From assembly GCF_050003625.1 (NCBI RefSeq), contig NC_134398.1, positions 86,305,983 to 86,369,982 of the forward strand: 64,000 nucleotides of DNA, read 5' to 3'. The position numbers were made by a program, and so were the translations under genes. This document shows, in pieces, positions 44,158 to 56,544 of the stretch (position 1 is its first letter; every line of letters starts with the position of its first letter). Below the pieces are notes generated by a model. It was not told the DNA's origin. It worked only from the letters and a program-made list of their open reading frames with translations, and searched no databases. The stretch comes from Haematobia irritans. Lineage: Eukaryota; Arthropoda; Insecta; Diptera; Muscidae.

Positions 44158-45467
44158 TAGGCAAACGGTGTAGAGAAGCCAAGGGGGTAGAAAAATTTCA
44201 CGTTTCCCGTTCCTCTTGCAATTTTTTAACATTTCTCTTCACTGTCGTTTGTACTTTTGTTCATTTGCTTTATTTGTATTCTGCTTTCAACGTGTTGAGG
44301 TGTTTTAAAAATATGAAAACAAGTGTTGTAGTGATTCAATGATTTTTTCGTTACTATCTTCCATTTTTATTTTTGCAATTGCTTAAACCATTTTTTTCAC
44401 TATGTATTTAATTGTTACGAATTGCCAATTAAAGAAGATTGAGCGAATAAACGTCAAAAAATTTCAAGCGTATTGCATGCAAAATTGCACCGAATAATGC
44501 TGATGTTTTTAAAAAGCAACTTTAAAAGAGAATTCAAAAAATTGCACGCAACCAATTGCATAGTCTAAAACCCCTCTAGGTTTCCCAAAAAAGTGTTCAT
44601 TTTTCCGGATAGTAGGAATATTTTGAATGAGTGTAAGTACATTCTTCCCACAGCGTAGTAATAATGAACTAAAATACGATGCAATACATGAACTAATTTA
44701 TAAGAAAATCATGAACTTATCTAGATGAAAAAAATCTTTGGCGCGAAATCATGGTCATTCTTACTATGGGTTAGTTCATTTTTCGTAAACAATAGTAAAC
44801 TTTATGTCGCGAACGGAAATTTTACAACTACAATGAAACTTTTTTAAAATTTCAACGAAAATGTTTCGTACTTTTTACGGAGATTTTTTTAATGCAGAAT
44901 GTTTCGTAAAATATTCATAACTTCGTAAAACAAACTTCTTCACAAAACTCATCAAATGGGAGGAAAATGTTGTTAAAAGTACGAACTTTTTACGAAGAAA
45001 TGTTAATGTAGAATATCTCGTATTTTCGTAAAAAGTTTTTTGTTTAATTTACGAAAATCAATGAAAATTTCGTTATTTTAATTAAAAATTTCGAAGAATA
45101 GTTAATGAAGAATTCTTCGTAAAATTAACGAAGAGAATTTTTTTGGTGTAATAAAGTATTTGTGCTTAAAGAAAATTAATTTTAAATGTATGAAAATTTT
45201 CACTGGTCGACATATTAATGGAACAGGTTTCCCACAAAATAGTTAAATCTCATGGTGTAGGAAAATTGAACTAAAATACTATGCCACAGAATAAGTAAAA
45301 TTTAAGAGAATTATAAACTATACAAGTAAGGGCCAAATTATATTAATTGTTTGCAATGGAAAAGGCTTCACTGGTTTTTCAGTGTTCGTGGTTTTTATGC
45401 AGTTTTGCAAATCAATTCTTTAAGCGGCATTTCAAAGTGATTTGGGAATACGTAAGAGTACACTATG
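44158..45467. repeat. G-related relic with a TTCGTAAAA-rich TIR fragment
   Basis: 44640-45147 is packed with TTCGTAAAA/TACGAA motifs and ends GAATTTTTTTGGTG before TA, like the ends of the 2-bp-TSD elements. 45165-45386 matches the terminal ~380 bp of G (ending CACTGGTTTTTCAGTG) with divergence. 44158-44640 is not recognised apart from short G-like stretches. No gene. Confidence 0.5.
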
Positions 45468-45469
45468 TA

Positions 45470-48400
45470 CATAGAAAAAAAAGTGTTTCGTAAATTTAAG
45501 AAGATTTTTACAATAATTTATTACAAGAATTTTCCAGAATTTTAGTTCATTTTTCGTATCTGCAACGAAAATTAATTACTCGAAAGGAAATTTTACAAAT
45601 TATAAGTAGCAATCGTTTAGTTCATGGCCTACAAATACGATGGAAATTTCCTTAAAAAATTTCCTAACAGTTAGTTAAAAATTCGTTTGTCATGCTATAA
45701 AACTACGTGTGAAATGTAAAGTACCTTCTAAATAATAAGTGCAATTTACTCTAAGATTTTTTTGTATGAGAAAATATTTTTTTACGAAAAATGAACTTGA
45801 AAGTGGATAGCAATTTCTTACTGACAATTCCTATAGTTAATAATTATTGGTAGAAAATTACCAAATTAAATATTTTTAGTTCACATGTAATTAAATTTAT
45901 ACACCCAAAGAAATTTGTTAGTAGGGACAGCAGAAAAGTCTGCTAAAACAGCAGAAAGTCTGCTGAAAAAGGGACAGCAGTCACTGTTTGCTGAAATAGC
46001 AAACATTTTCTACTATTTTTGAAGCTCGATTACACTAAAACATGTTTTATTTTGTCTAAAACAAATAAAAATGTCAACTTAGGAGCTATCCTAACATAAT
46101 TAAACCAATATTTTATGAATATCTATTTGAACAAAAAACTGAATATTTATCGAATTGAGGCATAACAGCAAACAAAATATTTGCTGATCGTATTTAGAAG
46201 CTTGTAAGTATATTACAGTGCAAAAATATACCAAAAACTATTTTTGGTTCTTAAATATGCTTTGGGGAAAAATTTATAACCTAAAAATTTTATAAATTGT
46301 TGTTCATTTGGCCCTGAAGTACAAAAATATAACAGCAGACATCGACTGCTGTTTTTAGCAGACTTTTTTCTATGAGTGTAGACATTTTCGTCAAAAATGG
46401 TAGATAACATTTCATGAAGTTTTTGCAAATTTTAAGTTAAACGTTTCATCGTTCATAAACTGGTGTGCCTTTACGAATATTATTCTTAGAGTAAATTGTC
46501 AGCAGATGCGATGAACTAATGCATAGTACAGAGATCTTTATCGGAATAGTGGAATGTGATTAATGTAAAGATGATGTTACTTGAGTTTTGTTGTGTATAC
46601 ATGAGCGTGGGGTTGTTTTTATTTTTGTTCATTTAGTGGTTTGTGTGTGTGTGTGTTTGATATTCGCGGATGGTTATTTGGCTGGGTGAGGTATTGTTTT
46701 CAATAAAGGCACATGTGTTTTTTGTTGTTGTAGGAATGTTTTGGCTTTGCTTGGTTTTGTTTGGCATGCTTCAGTTGTATAGTTGGCGTTGGCGTGGGCT
46801 GTTGCATCTTTTAATCAGGTATGCAACAAGGGAATATAAAGGCATGGAATATTTTGGAGTTTTGAGACATATTGGTGTTTGTTTCTTAAATCTTTTAAAT
46901 GAAAGTTATTAATATTTTATCCGTAGTTTAGAAAAAAGTTATTAAGAATATTTAGGAAAATATGTTGAAATTAAAATTGTTATCATTCAATGTAAAAAAT
47001 TAACATTCCATTCCAGATGAATTTGGAAAATTTTTGTTATATCTCAGCGTATAGTTTAGTCATAAATTGGTAAGTATTTTTTTAATATGGCTTTCTTTTA
47101 AAAAGAATATTTTTTATGCATATTATTATTTGTTAATTAATATTGTTTTTTTTTTTTTTTTGGAAACAAGTTTAATGTTTTTCTTTGTTGTAAAAGCAAT
47201 ATTTAATTTCAGAGCAACTCCAGATGGATTTGAACAAATTTAAAAAATAGAGAATTGGTAAGTTTTCTTTCTTTCAACTAGAATATTTACGTTGACCTTT
47301 TTATCATCAAAATTACAGGTTTTTAATACCTTATTTTAGTATTTCTTTAATCAAAATAACCCCTTAAAAATTTGGAAAAATTTTTAGTACTCCTTTGCTT
47401 GTAATTTAACCCTGGACAGTCATCCTTATTTTTTGTACATTAACGTCTTCCTTTGACTACGGCTCATTTCAAGACGCTATAATTTACATCGTGAGCGAAA
47501 AAGTGAACCAAACTTGAATTTATTTTCTTACTCAATTTGGTTTTCAATTAGTATAAAACAAAAATTCATAAAACAGTCTAATGGCCAGTTTCTCATCCTC
47601 CGATTAATTTTAACCGGAGGATAGACCTCCGGTTAGTAAAATTTTTGTATGGGATCAGCTGTTTTATCGACACGATAAATAATAAAACAACATTGAGAAA
47701 CTGGTCCTAATTAGTATAACTTAAATTTACCATTTCCCAATTGACTAAAATGAATTTTAAATCGAAAATGAAATTACGAGTCGTCATTTTGACAATGATG
47801 ACTGTCTATGGTTAAACAGAATATTTGTTTTTTTATGCATATTATTACTTTTTTCATTAGATTTTTTGGAAACCTATTTAATAATTTTATTTAATGTAAA
47901 AAATAAATATTTAATTTCAGAGTAACCCAAATAATTTGGACAACTTTTTATATTTCCCCTCAGCGTACAATTTAATAGAGAATTGGTTAGTTTTATATTA
48001 AAACTTTGGCTTTCTTTCAACTAGAATATTTATTTTATTATATCCTTCATATCGATAACAACACAGTTTTATGAGTTTGTATAGAATACTTCATTATTTC
48101 TCTAATTGCTTCAGGTATAAATTTTATGAGATACGTTTTCCAAAGAAAAGTTGAATTCCTTACACCATTTGATAAAATTCCCCCAAATATGGTAAGTTAC
48201 AAGCTAAAATAAAGAATTAAAAAATTATAATTATAATTAATTATGTTGTCCATTTTTAACAATTTTCATTATTGCTTCCATTTTTTTTCAGCAAGATATG
48301 TGAAAAAATTACCTACGATGAATAAGAAAAGGATAAGTCAAAATGTCCAAACAGCGAGTTCAAATGAACTACTCTCTGTTCCACGTGGTCATAATTTTTA

Positions 48401-48857
48401 TTCACAAAAAACATTGTATTAACAACTTTCATCATAAGTTTTTATAACAAAGTACTTTTGCTTAAAGAAAGTTTAATTTTAATATATGAACATTTTCATA
48501 ATAGTAAAACGGTTTGTTGTTCCTTTAATTATTCAATTTCTCTGTACTGTGGAATGATTGATTTAAAAATAGTTTAGTCGTCGACATTTTAAAGAGACTG
48601 TTAACCAATTTGTATTATCGGGTTTCTCACAAAATAAGCAAGTAAACCAAAATAATACTGAGTTTTTAACTTGGTAGGGGTATATAAATCTTATGGTGTT
48701 GTAAAAATGAACTAAACTACAATGTTATAGATGAACTAAAATTTAAGAAAATTATAAACTAGACAAGTTGAAAAAAATCTTAAGGGCTAAATCATGGTCA
48801 ATATTACTACAGTTTATTTCATTTTGCAATGGAAAAGGGTTCACTGTTTTTTCAGTG
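45470..48857 (-). mobile_element. TIR element G, copy 2 (inverted relative to copy 1)
   Basis: It begins CATAGAAAAAAAAGTG and ends GTTCACTGTTTTTTCAGTG, flanked by TA (45468-45469, 48858-48859). 3.39 kb including L. It shows the unoccupied sites of H-3, F copy 1 and F copy 2. The plus strand here has exon-like cassettes bounded by TTTCAG and GTAAGT near 47006-47070 and 47212-47262, and a donor variant near 47920-47990. No recognised protein. Confidence 0.85.
45902..46378. mobile_element. TIR element L (477 bp)
   Basis: The ends are CACCCAAAGAAATTTG and TTTTTTCTATGAGTG, with TA at 45900-45901 and 46379-46380. G copy 1 has the empty site (AAATTTATAGACATTTTCG, inverted, near 37610). Internal AGCAGA/TCTGCT repeats lie near both ends. 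Non-coding. Confidence 0.88.
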
Positions 48858-48859
48858 TA

Positions 48860-49052
48860 ATTACACATGTGCGTGTGCATATTTCAATGAATGGGTTCTA
48901 TTTCTTCCGAGAGCTTTTTTTGTTTAATTTCGAACATTTGCAACAGTTCGAGTAAATATTTTGCCATAGTTTCCTCCAATCTTTCTGAAGGTCCTACATG
49001 CGTAGGGGTGTGATTTGTGGGAGTGTGTTCTCAGCACTCAAGTGCAATTAAT
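48860..49052. other. Flank of G copy 2, nothing recognised
   Basis: Less AT-rich than its surroundings. No element end is seen beyond G. Confidence 0.3.
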
Positions 49053-49331
49053 TTAGCAGAAGTACTCATAGCCATTATGGTATACTACATCGCACAAATA
49101 TTCATCTGCACACAAACCGGGACTGGATCTTAGCTGCCAGTAACCACATTCTACCTTCCATCGATGTGAAGCTTCCATTCGCATTTCCATGCTGGTTACG
49201 TTGCTACCGGCATTGTGTAATGCATCCTTTTGTTCTGGTTTCCTTTTGTGGCTCCCTTTTGCCACTGCAAAAACAACAATAGCAATAAATGCTACAAAAA
49301 AAAACAACAAAAACAAAAAATAATGTTCCAT
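49053..49331 (-). CDS. Hypothetical 92-residue protein with N-terminal hydrophobic segment
   Basis: The start ATG at 49331 has the context AATAACATGG. Residues 4-24 are strongly hydrophobic (FLFLLFFFVAFIAIVVFAVA), compatible with a signal peptide or signal anchor, followed by a basic stretch KGSHKRKPE. The C-terminal half has four Cys residues and an N-glycosylation sequon (NVT). The frame is not part of any repeat seen in the window. I recognise no family. It could be a genuine small secreted or membrane protein, one exon of a larger gene, or a chance frame; the poly-T tract that encodes the hydrophobic run favours caution. Confidence 0.25.
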   Translation of the reverse strand: MEHYFLFLLFFFVAFIAIVVFAVAKGSHKRKPEQKDALHNAGSNVTSMEMRMEASHRWKVECGYWQLRSSPGLCADEYLCDVVYHNGYEYFC

Positions 49332-50260
49332 GTTATTTGTCGCTTGTCATTCCCCATTGTCATTCGTTTATGTTCCAGATTTTCATTCACTTTTTTTTAG
49401 TCTTCGCTTTCGTCATTGTTTCGAACGTTTTCTAGCTTATATGTGAATACGTATGTGTGTATGTTTATACACGTTATACATATATATGGCTGCATTTGTT
49501 TGCGTGTGAACAGAAGAATGCCACCAATATTTTCGAAATTCGTAATTATTTTCTGATTAATTATGTATTATATTGGAGAATTCTTTGATTTTGAAATTTT
49601 CAATCACTGACAGAAAGTGCACAATCTGAAATTCATAATGAATTTTGAAATACAGATTTTGTAAACAGAGACTCTAGTACACACCTCAATACGATGTTCT
49701 ATATGAGGAATGTAACGAATAGGGAATCCAAAGCGAATATTAAAATTATTTCTACTACATCTCAAATATTATACACAGCAAAAAAACTTAATACAGTGCA
49801 CTCGCGGTGACCTGTATTAAGTATTAATCGTGTTCACGCATAACCTGAACACGCTTTTTCATACACTAACTACTCCGTAACGCTGAAAAACATGAAAGTT
49901 GACATTGCCAAGTACAATTTCAAATACACTTACGGAATTTTTTAGTGATCTAGTTTGGCTTTTTTCGTGAATTTTAATTTTCAATTTAAATTACTTTATT
50001 ATTCCATACCCACTGATATTTTTCCGATCTCTTTTTTTTTAAATTTTTCATGAAATTAAATTAAGTTTTTAATTTTACTAACAACCAAAATAAAAGACTA
50101 TCACGCTAGAATGTGTAAACCTCCCGAATATGGCTATGTTTTGTTCTGAAATTCGGTGAAGTTCGCTAATGTGAGCATTTTCGCTAACGTGAACTCTCTT
50201 GGTTTTAATTAGTTGACGGTAGCGCGAGTATATCGAATATTGACCATAAAGGGTACTAAG
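49332..50260. other. Unrecognised AT-rich region
   Basis: No repeat terminus or convincing frame is identified. This is one of the few stretches not obviously derived from elements repeated elsewhere in the window. Confidence 0.4.
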
Positions 50261-50891
50261 GCAAAAAAGTCGCATATTCAAAACAAGGTTGCACAAAAAA
50301 TCGCATAATGATAAAAAAAGTCTCTTACATTTTTGAGGTCTTTATATCGCAAATAAAAATATTCTATATAACTACACAAAACCAATAAAGGAACAGTCCC
50401 TTTAACATAAAAAGATATTTTACCAACTTATTGTAACATAAAATCCAGTAAAACGTACACTTACAAGAGAGTGGTTTCATCAAACCACTCTGGAAATTCA
50501 TATAGATTTATAGTAGGTCTTCTAAAGAGATTGGCATTGTACCTATTTTGTGCCAGAAACGCTCAGCGTTTTTAAGATAAAATATTTAATAATGCGTAAT
50601 GCGCCATTCGTACTACAGGTTTACTATACGAAATGCCTGTATTTGTAAAAACTCTTACAGTGTGCCAAACACTAAAAATTGTCGGCGATAAGAGAAAAAT
50701 CGATAAATGTGGTACCGATCATATTATTAAGTTGCAGTATCGATTTTGTTGTCGAAGATAAATTTTGGCGAGGCCAACATATGGGACAGGTTTGACACGG
50801 GCATCGTAAGGATAAACTGGTAGTATTTTAAAAAAGTCGCATGGCGATAGAAATATTGAAAAATGCGTCTAAGTCAACAACGGTAACACTG
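50261..50891 (-). mobile_element. hAT-type element O2, truncated
   Basis: Inverted relative to O1. The right end is CAACGGTAACACTG. It shares AAAAAGTCGCA motifs and the block around AAGGAACAGTCCCTTTAACA. The left terminus and the 8-bp duplication are not found. Confidence 0.72.
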
Positions 50892-52207
50892 CCCAAATAT
50901 CCATTTAATGCTTATCTAGAGCAAAAACCATGTATTTTGTCTTTGTAAAAATAATTTTCAGGCAGAGAAAAAGTTATGGTGGTAATAAGCATTTAAATGG
51001 TTCTCAAATGCCGCAAATATGTTCTACTATTTAAATGATAGAATTTGAGACCTTTACATGGCCAGGAAAATCATTAACCTGACATTTCAATTTTTCGACT
51101 TTTTTGCAGGGAAAAAAGTATTTTTATAGGTTAGGTATAGACATTTCTAGAACCATAGCCAAAGCCATAAAGACCATGTACATTTTTTTCGTGACCATTT
51201 AATTTTTTAACTTTTTTGCTGCGAAGAGAATTTTATAAAAACATTGAGTATGTACACACGATTTTCATTTTGCGCGTCAGTCGCGTGTTAATTGTTATTT
51301 GGAATGGACGGAGAATACGGAATTACTGTGTTTTGTGTTAATTTATTTATTCAGAAGTGGCACGTGGTTTTATGTGAACACAAAAAAGGAAAGTGAACTT
51401 GATAAAAATGTACCTGTTTTTTGTTCTGCATTTTGCAACATGGTATAATTTATTTTTATTTGCAGTTACATGATGTATGTGTTTGTACATTTGATGGACA
51501 CGAAGTAAATATGGAATGATTACTTATTGTTGAAATTGAACCAAAATAGAGTTTTAAAAATATGTGATGTTTGCTTGCACGACATTATAAATACTAATAA
51601 ACAATAAATTAGTTTTTAAATAAATAAATAATGCTAATTTTGTGTTTTCTTTTCTCAAGTGGCGTCCTTTTTTCGACGACGAAAAAAGTTTTATCATAAA
51701 GATCAAAACATTTTAGGTTGTGACCATGTTCTTTTAACTGGAAAAGACCATTTTTTACGAATACCATTGCCTTTTGATTCAAACAAAATTCTTTTTGTCA
51801 ATTTAAACACATTTTATGATTGGGAAAGCCAATCATGCCAATTGCATAGCCAAAACGAATGCACTAAAACAAGTGAATATACAAGCAGTTTCACAGCAAC
51901 CATCAATTGCTCTCAATTCACTCTCTCGATGTGTTATGCCAATCAGTGTTGTCAACTATTGATAAGGAAAAATTAGCTAAATAAAACAAATTTTATAGCA
52001 AAAGATACATAGCTAAATTCTTTTAAAAATAGCAAAAAAGCTAAATTAAAATTTATTTATTTAACTTTCACATCAAAATTGATTAAACTTTTCTTTTTTA
52101 AACATGTAGTTCCATAATACCTAATTCACGAAAATCTAGATTGTTGGTATTGTTGTGAGAATAATCAGTTTCACTAATTTTAGGGTAAGTTTTGCATACA
52201 GCATAGG
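50892..52207. other. Unrecognised region with possible core promoter
   Basis: TCAGTC at 51277-51282 with GGACG at +28 to +32 fits insect Inr plus DPE. A plus frame at 51659-51976 follows an acceptor-like TTTTCTTTTCTCAAG, but part of it (51876-51945) resembles element E. None of this amounts to a supported gene. Confidence 0.25.
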
Positions 52208-52209
52208 TA

Positions 52210-52719
52210 CCCTCAAAAAAAAAATCGCTTCTCTAACATATGTTCCAAACATATTTTGCAGGAAGCACATATATTATTGGATACTGCCGAAACATTAATA
52301 TGTTTGTTTTATGTGAGCATATTATATGTTTGGAAGCATTTTGAATCCAAAAATAGTATATGCTTGGAAGAATTCCTCAAAGAAGATTGTGCTCATTTCC
52401 TCAGATAATTTTCACTTCCACGAAATTTTTGTGTTCTTCGCATCTTTTTCTGTAATACAAATATGCTGTTTTTTCAAATGTCTATTCTCTTGGTTCTGAA
52501 TGTCTATTCTCTTTATTCCGAATACTCATTCTAATATTCAAATTAAATAATATTTAGACTTAAGCATATTACATTTTTTGCCTTATCATGAAACAGTTTT
52601 CCGAAACTACATACAAGCGGTTTCACAGAAATTGCTCTCATTTCATTCTCGCTGTGTTATGTTGATATCTTTTTATTCCACCCTCCCGGTTTCCATCTCT
52701 ATTTCTTTCTCTATACTAA

Positions 52720-52753
<34 letters not shown>

Positions 52754-53014
52754 CTGAATAAAGTATCACAACATATATATGTTTACTCGAAATTTGTAAA
52801 TTTATATATGTATACCTTCACACATATTATTTTTATGAAACATTCATGTCCCAAACATAATATATTCTAACATATTAACATATGTGTCCCAAACATTTTG
52901 TGTTAGTTTAGGAACATTACATGTTTGCACTTAAATATATTGTGTTTAAAAATTGTGCCCGAAACACATTTTGTTTATATCGGAACATATGAAAAACATA
53001 TTTTTCTAACAGTG
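52210..53014 (-). mobile_element. TIR element E3 (805 bp, inverted)
   Basis: It begins CCTCAAAAAAAAAATCGC and ends ACATATTTTTCTAACAGTG, with TA at 52208-52209 and 53015-53016. It is an inverted copy of E2 with a CT microsatellite near 52722-52746. Confidence 0.88.
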
Positions 53015-53016
53015 TA

Positions 53017-53675
53017 TACAAAAGGCACAAATCAACTAATCGGCCGATCGACTATTTTTTCCGATATCGACTTATTTATATCTACAAATTCGACATTTTA
53101 TTTTTCGTAAATCGAATCAAATCGACTGATATACTTTCGTTGGTGACCAATCGACATTTGTGTTCATTTGAAAGGGCGGAAATTTTGCCTTTACTTAACT
53201 TGGATGTAAAGCAAAATTTCAAAATGTCAACTTTCTGATTCTGATTACAATCCCTACTGCAATGTGACAGGGCTACCGGAACTACATATACTTATGGACC
53301 GATAGGGTCCAAATTTTTCGACGTAGTTAAAGGACGGATATCGACATCACATGGCAGATGTTAATCCGATCGGATAAAAATACGGTCCTATAAGGCTCTA
53401 AAACCGGAGATGGGTTTATATTCGTTCATTTGCAGTCCCATCCGACCGACATCAAATCTCAAGGCGACACCTTGCTTCCTTCGGAAGTTAGTACGGTATT
53501 AACAGAAGGACGGACATGGCCAGATCGATGCGGAATTTCTCCACGACCTGGAATAAACACATATTTTTTATTGGGTATTAGATCACTATTTCGATAAATT
53601 ACATATCCTATGGTGGAGGATATAATAAAAATAAATTTCGGCGACATTTTTGGAAACAAATTTTGTTTTGTTTTA
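53017..53675. repeat. Degenerate mini-me-like relic and flank
   Basis: From about 53280 the order GGACCGATAGGG, GAAGGACGGACATGG and ACATATCCTATGGTGGAGGATATAAT recalls a minus-oriented family A/C element, but it is too diverged to delimit. 53017-53270 is not recognised. Confidence 0.45.
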
Positions 53676-53677
53676 CA

Positions 53678-54200
53678 CACTGAAAAAACAGCGAACCTCA
53701 CCAGGGAAGAAAAATTTAGTTAATTTTAGGAAACAAATAGATTAATTTTAGAAAGTTTTAACTAAACTGTATTAGAAACGCAGATGTCACGCCGATTTCA
53801 CAAAACTAAGTAAATGATTTTAGACAAATTAAAGAAAACTTATTAGACATAATTATTTTTTTTTTCATTTGTTAAATAATTCGAAGTTTAAAGGAAAAAA
53901 TTGGAGTTCAAAATTGCAAATTGTCTTTAGTACCATATAAAGTTCATAATGGGCTCATTATTGGTAATTAATATTTACAAAATTTAAGAAATTCGGAGCG
54001 ATTTTGTGGGAGGCACGAATTTAGTTAATATTTATGCTTCATTTGCGTATAATTTTTCTTCTGTTTTAGTTTATTTAACTAACGCACGCAAAAAATTATT
54101 AAAGTCATGGGAATTTTCTTAAAACGTAATAATTCCACGAACTAAAATAGAATTAAATCGGCTTTAGTGAAATATAGGGTTCACTTTTTTTTTTTGAGTG
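53678..54200. mobile_element. TIR element J2 (523 bp)
   Basis: It begins CACTGAAAAAACAGCGAAC and ends GGTTCACTTTTTTTTTTTGAGTG as an A-tract TIR. The duplicated dinucleotide is CA (53676-53677, 54201-54202). Second copy of J1. Confidence 0.82.
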
Positions 54201-54310
54201 CAGTAAGTGGTAAATATGGTACAATGGTCAGTAATCAATAATATAAATATAGCAAAAATAGTAGAAAACTCTCTAGATTTTGTACCTGATAGTAATTTCA
54301 GAAACTCAAT

Positions 54311-55330
54311 ATTAAGAAGTATATACGGTAGTAAGTTCGGCCAGGCCGAATATTATGTACCCTCCACCATGGATTGCGTAGAAACTTCTACGAAAGACTG
54401 TCATCCACAATCGAATTACTTGGGTTGTGGTAATACTTAAAAATTCTTAACATCGTCTTCTAAATTGTACGTGGTAAATATTAGATAAAAAAGATATGTA
54501 TAGGTAAGTCTACAAATAATTACGAATCGATATGGACTTTTGCACGGTACTTAGAGAGCCAAAATTGATGAATTTTGGATGAATTTTGCTCTTCCAAGAG
54601 GCTCCGGAGATTAAAACTGGGGATCGGTTTATATGATTATGGACCGATTTTGACCAATTCCTGCATGGTAGTTAGAGACAATATACTAACATAACATCAC
54701 GTAACAAATTTCAACAGAATCGGATGAATTTTGATCTTCCACGAGGCTCCGGAGGTCAAATCTGGGGATCGGTTTATATGGGGGCTATATATAATTATTA
54801 ACCGATGTGGACCAATTTTTGCACAGTTGTTTGAGACCATATACTTACACCATGTACCAAATTTCAACCCAATCGGATGAATTTTGATCTTCCAAGAGGC
54901 TCCGGAGATTAAATCTGGGGATCGGTTTATATGGGACCTATATATAATTATGGACCGATTTTGACCAATTCCTGCATGGTTGTTAGAGACAATATACTAA
55001 CATAACATCAAGTAACAAATTTCAACCGAATCGGATGAATTTTGCTCTTCCAAGAGGCTCCTGAGGTTAAATTTGGGGATCGGTTTATATGGGACCTATA
55101 TATAATTATGGACCGATTTCAACCAATTCCTGCATGGTAGTTAGAGACAATATACTAACATCACGTACCAAATTTCAACCCAATCAGATGAATTTTGCTC
55201 TTCCAAGAGGCTCAGGAGGTTAAATATGGGGATCGGTTTATATGGGACCTATATATAATTATGGACCGATTTCGACCAATTCCTGCATGCATGTACCAAA
55301 TTTCAACCGGATCAGATGACTTTGACTTCG
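54311..55330 (-). mobile_element. Family A element A3, truncated
   Basis: It begins AGTATATACGG and the hairpin TTCGGCCAGGCCGAA, followed by five or so units with ATCGGTTTATATGGG, and fades out near 55330 without the GTCY end. Near 54560 it preserves the sequence TACTTAGAGAGCCAAAATTG, the unoccupied form of the K2/K3 insertion site. Confidence 0.8.
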
Positions 55331-55738
55331 TTTACAAGGTTGCTGAAAATTTAAAACTTTGCTGGATTGGTCATGCACACATGCTCAATCGCGTATTTTT
55401 TGCCGTTATTTTACAATGTAAACAAAACCTATGATGTATTTTGTAATGCATTAATAAATTAAGATAAAAATGTTGCCCACTTTCCGCAAGAAAAACTTAC
55501 TCTTATCGAGGTGTTAATTATTCATCGTCAAAGGGTTACATTTATCCTTAATTCACTTCTGCGCTTCTTTGGATCGAAACCAATGCCAAAATCATTAGGG
55601 TAAAGACAAAATCTTTAGAATCGGACATGCTTTTTTCAGTGTGGGTTTATAATTATTGGCCTATTATATATGATAAGGTATTAGGTCGAAAAAAATATAT
55701 AAGATTCATTTAATATTAGACTTTTTTCGTAAATACTA
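55331..55738. other. Spacer with an H-like terminus
   Basis: 55560-55645 reads TTCTTTGGATCG, ACCAATGCCAAAATC and CGGACATGCTTTTTTCAGTG, a degraded H end. The rest is not recognised. Confidence 0.4.
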
Positions 55739-56022
55739 TGCAAAAGCAGGGATCCGGAGCGGTCCATTTTTTTCGCTCCGCTCCGCTCCCGCTCCGGAGA
55801 AAAGAAAATCGCTCCGCTCCACGCTCCGCTACGCTCCTCTTCGAGAAAATTATAGTACAAACATTGTATTATTTGTTCAATTGAGTTTTATTTTACGAAA
55901 ACAAAAAAACTTACTTCAATAGTTGTATTATAAAAGAAAAACAAAAAAAGCAAAAAGTATTTCTTGCTATACATAACAAATAGTAGTAAAAATTAATTTT
56001 TTAGATTTTGTGTTTAGATTAA

Positions 56023-56256
56023 TTAAAAGTATGTTTCCGTTAGGCGACAGCGTAAGTGATTATATATATGTTTAAGAGCAGAAAAATTCCGCTCTACACT
56101 CACTTGTGTAGCTGGAACACCTAGAACTACACATGCCAGCTCATACAGAGGGTGTGCTCGACGTTCATCCCAAAATTGCAGAACACTGCTCTGTGCCGAA
56201 ATGCGAACTTGATAAAATAAGTAATTTATTTTATTTATCTTTAATGTCATCATCAT
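56023..56256 (-). pseudogene. hAT transposase C-terminal fragment (hATC domain)
   Basis: The frame includes FWDERRAHPLYELACVVLG and VPATQVSVERNFSALKHIY, then NHLRCRLTETYF. These are the conserved hAT dimerisation motifs (the S-x-E-R-x-F-S/A block). The frame is cut upstream at about 56257 by family D sequence, and no catalytic domain is present. It would have moved this hAT family; it is inactive here and missing altogether from hAT-1. Confidence 0.85.
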
Positions 56257-56544
56257 TTAAATTTGATCCGATTTCTTCCAAATTCAATAGCGTTCGTCCT
56301 TGTGCCCAAGAAACTCCCTGTACCAAATTTCATCAAAATCGGTTAATAATTGCAACGGGAATCCTGTGAACAACAAATACATGGACAGACGGACGGACGG
56401 ACACCAAGCGCTAGATCGACTCAGGAGGTGATTCTGAGTCGATCGGTATATACTTTATTGGGACTAAAATCAATATTTCTGGTAGGCACATTTTTTGGCA
56501 GATCAAACTTATTATACCCTAACCACTATGTGGATTAGGGTATA
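56257..56544 (-). mobile_element. Family D element D3 (fragment)
   Basis: GACGGACGGACGGAC tract and the hairpin ATACCCTAACCAC-TAT-GTGGATTAGGGTAT, with the same junction to hAT interior as D2. Confidence 0.78.
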
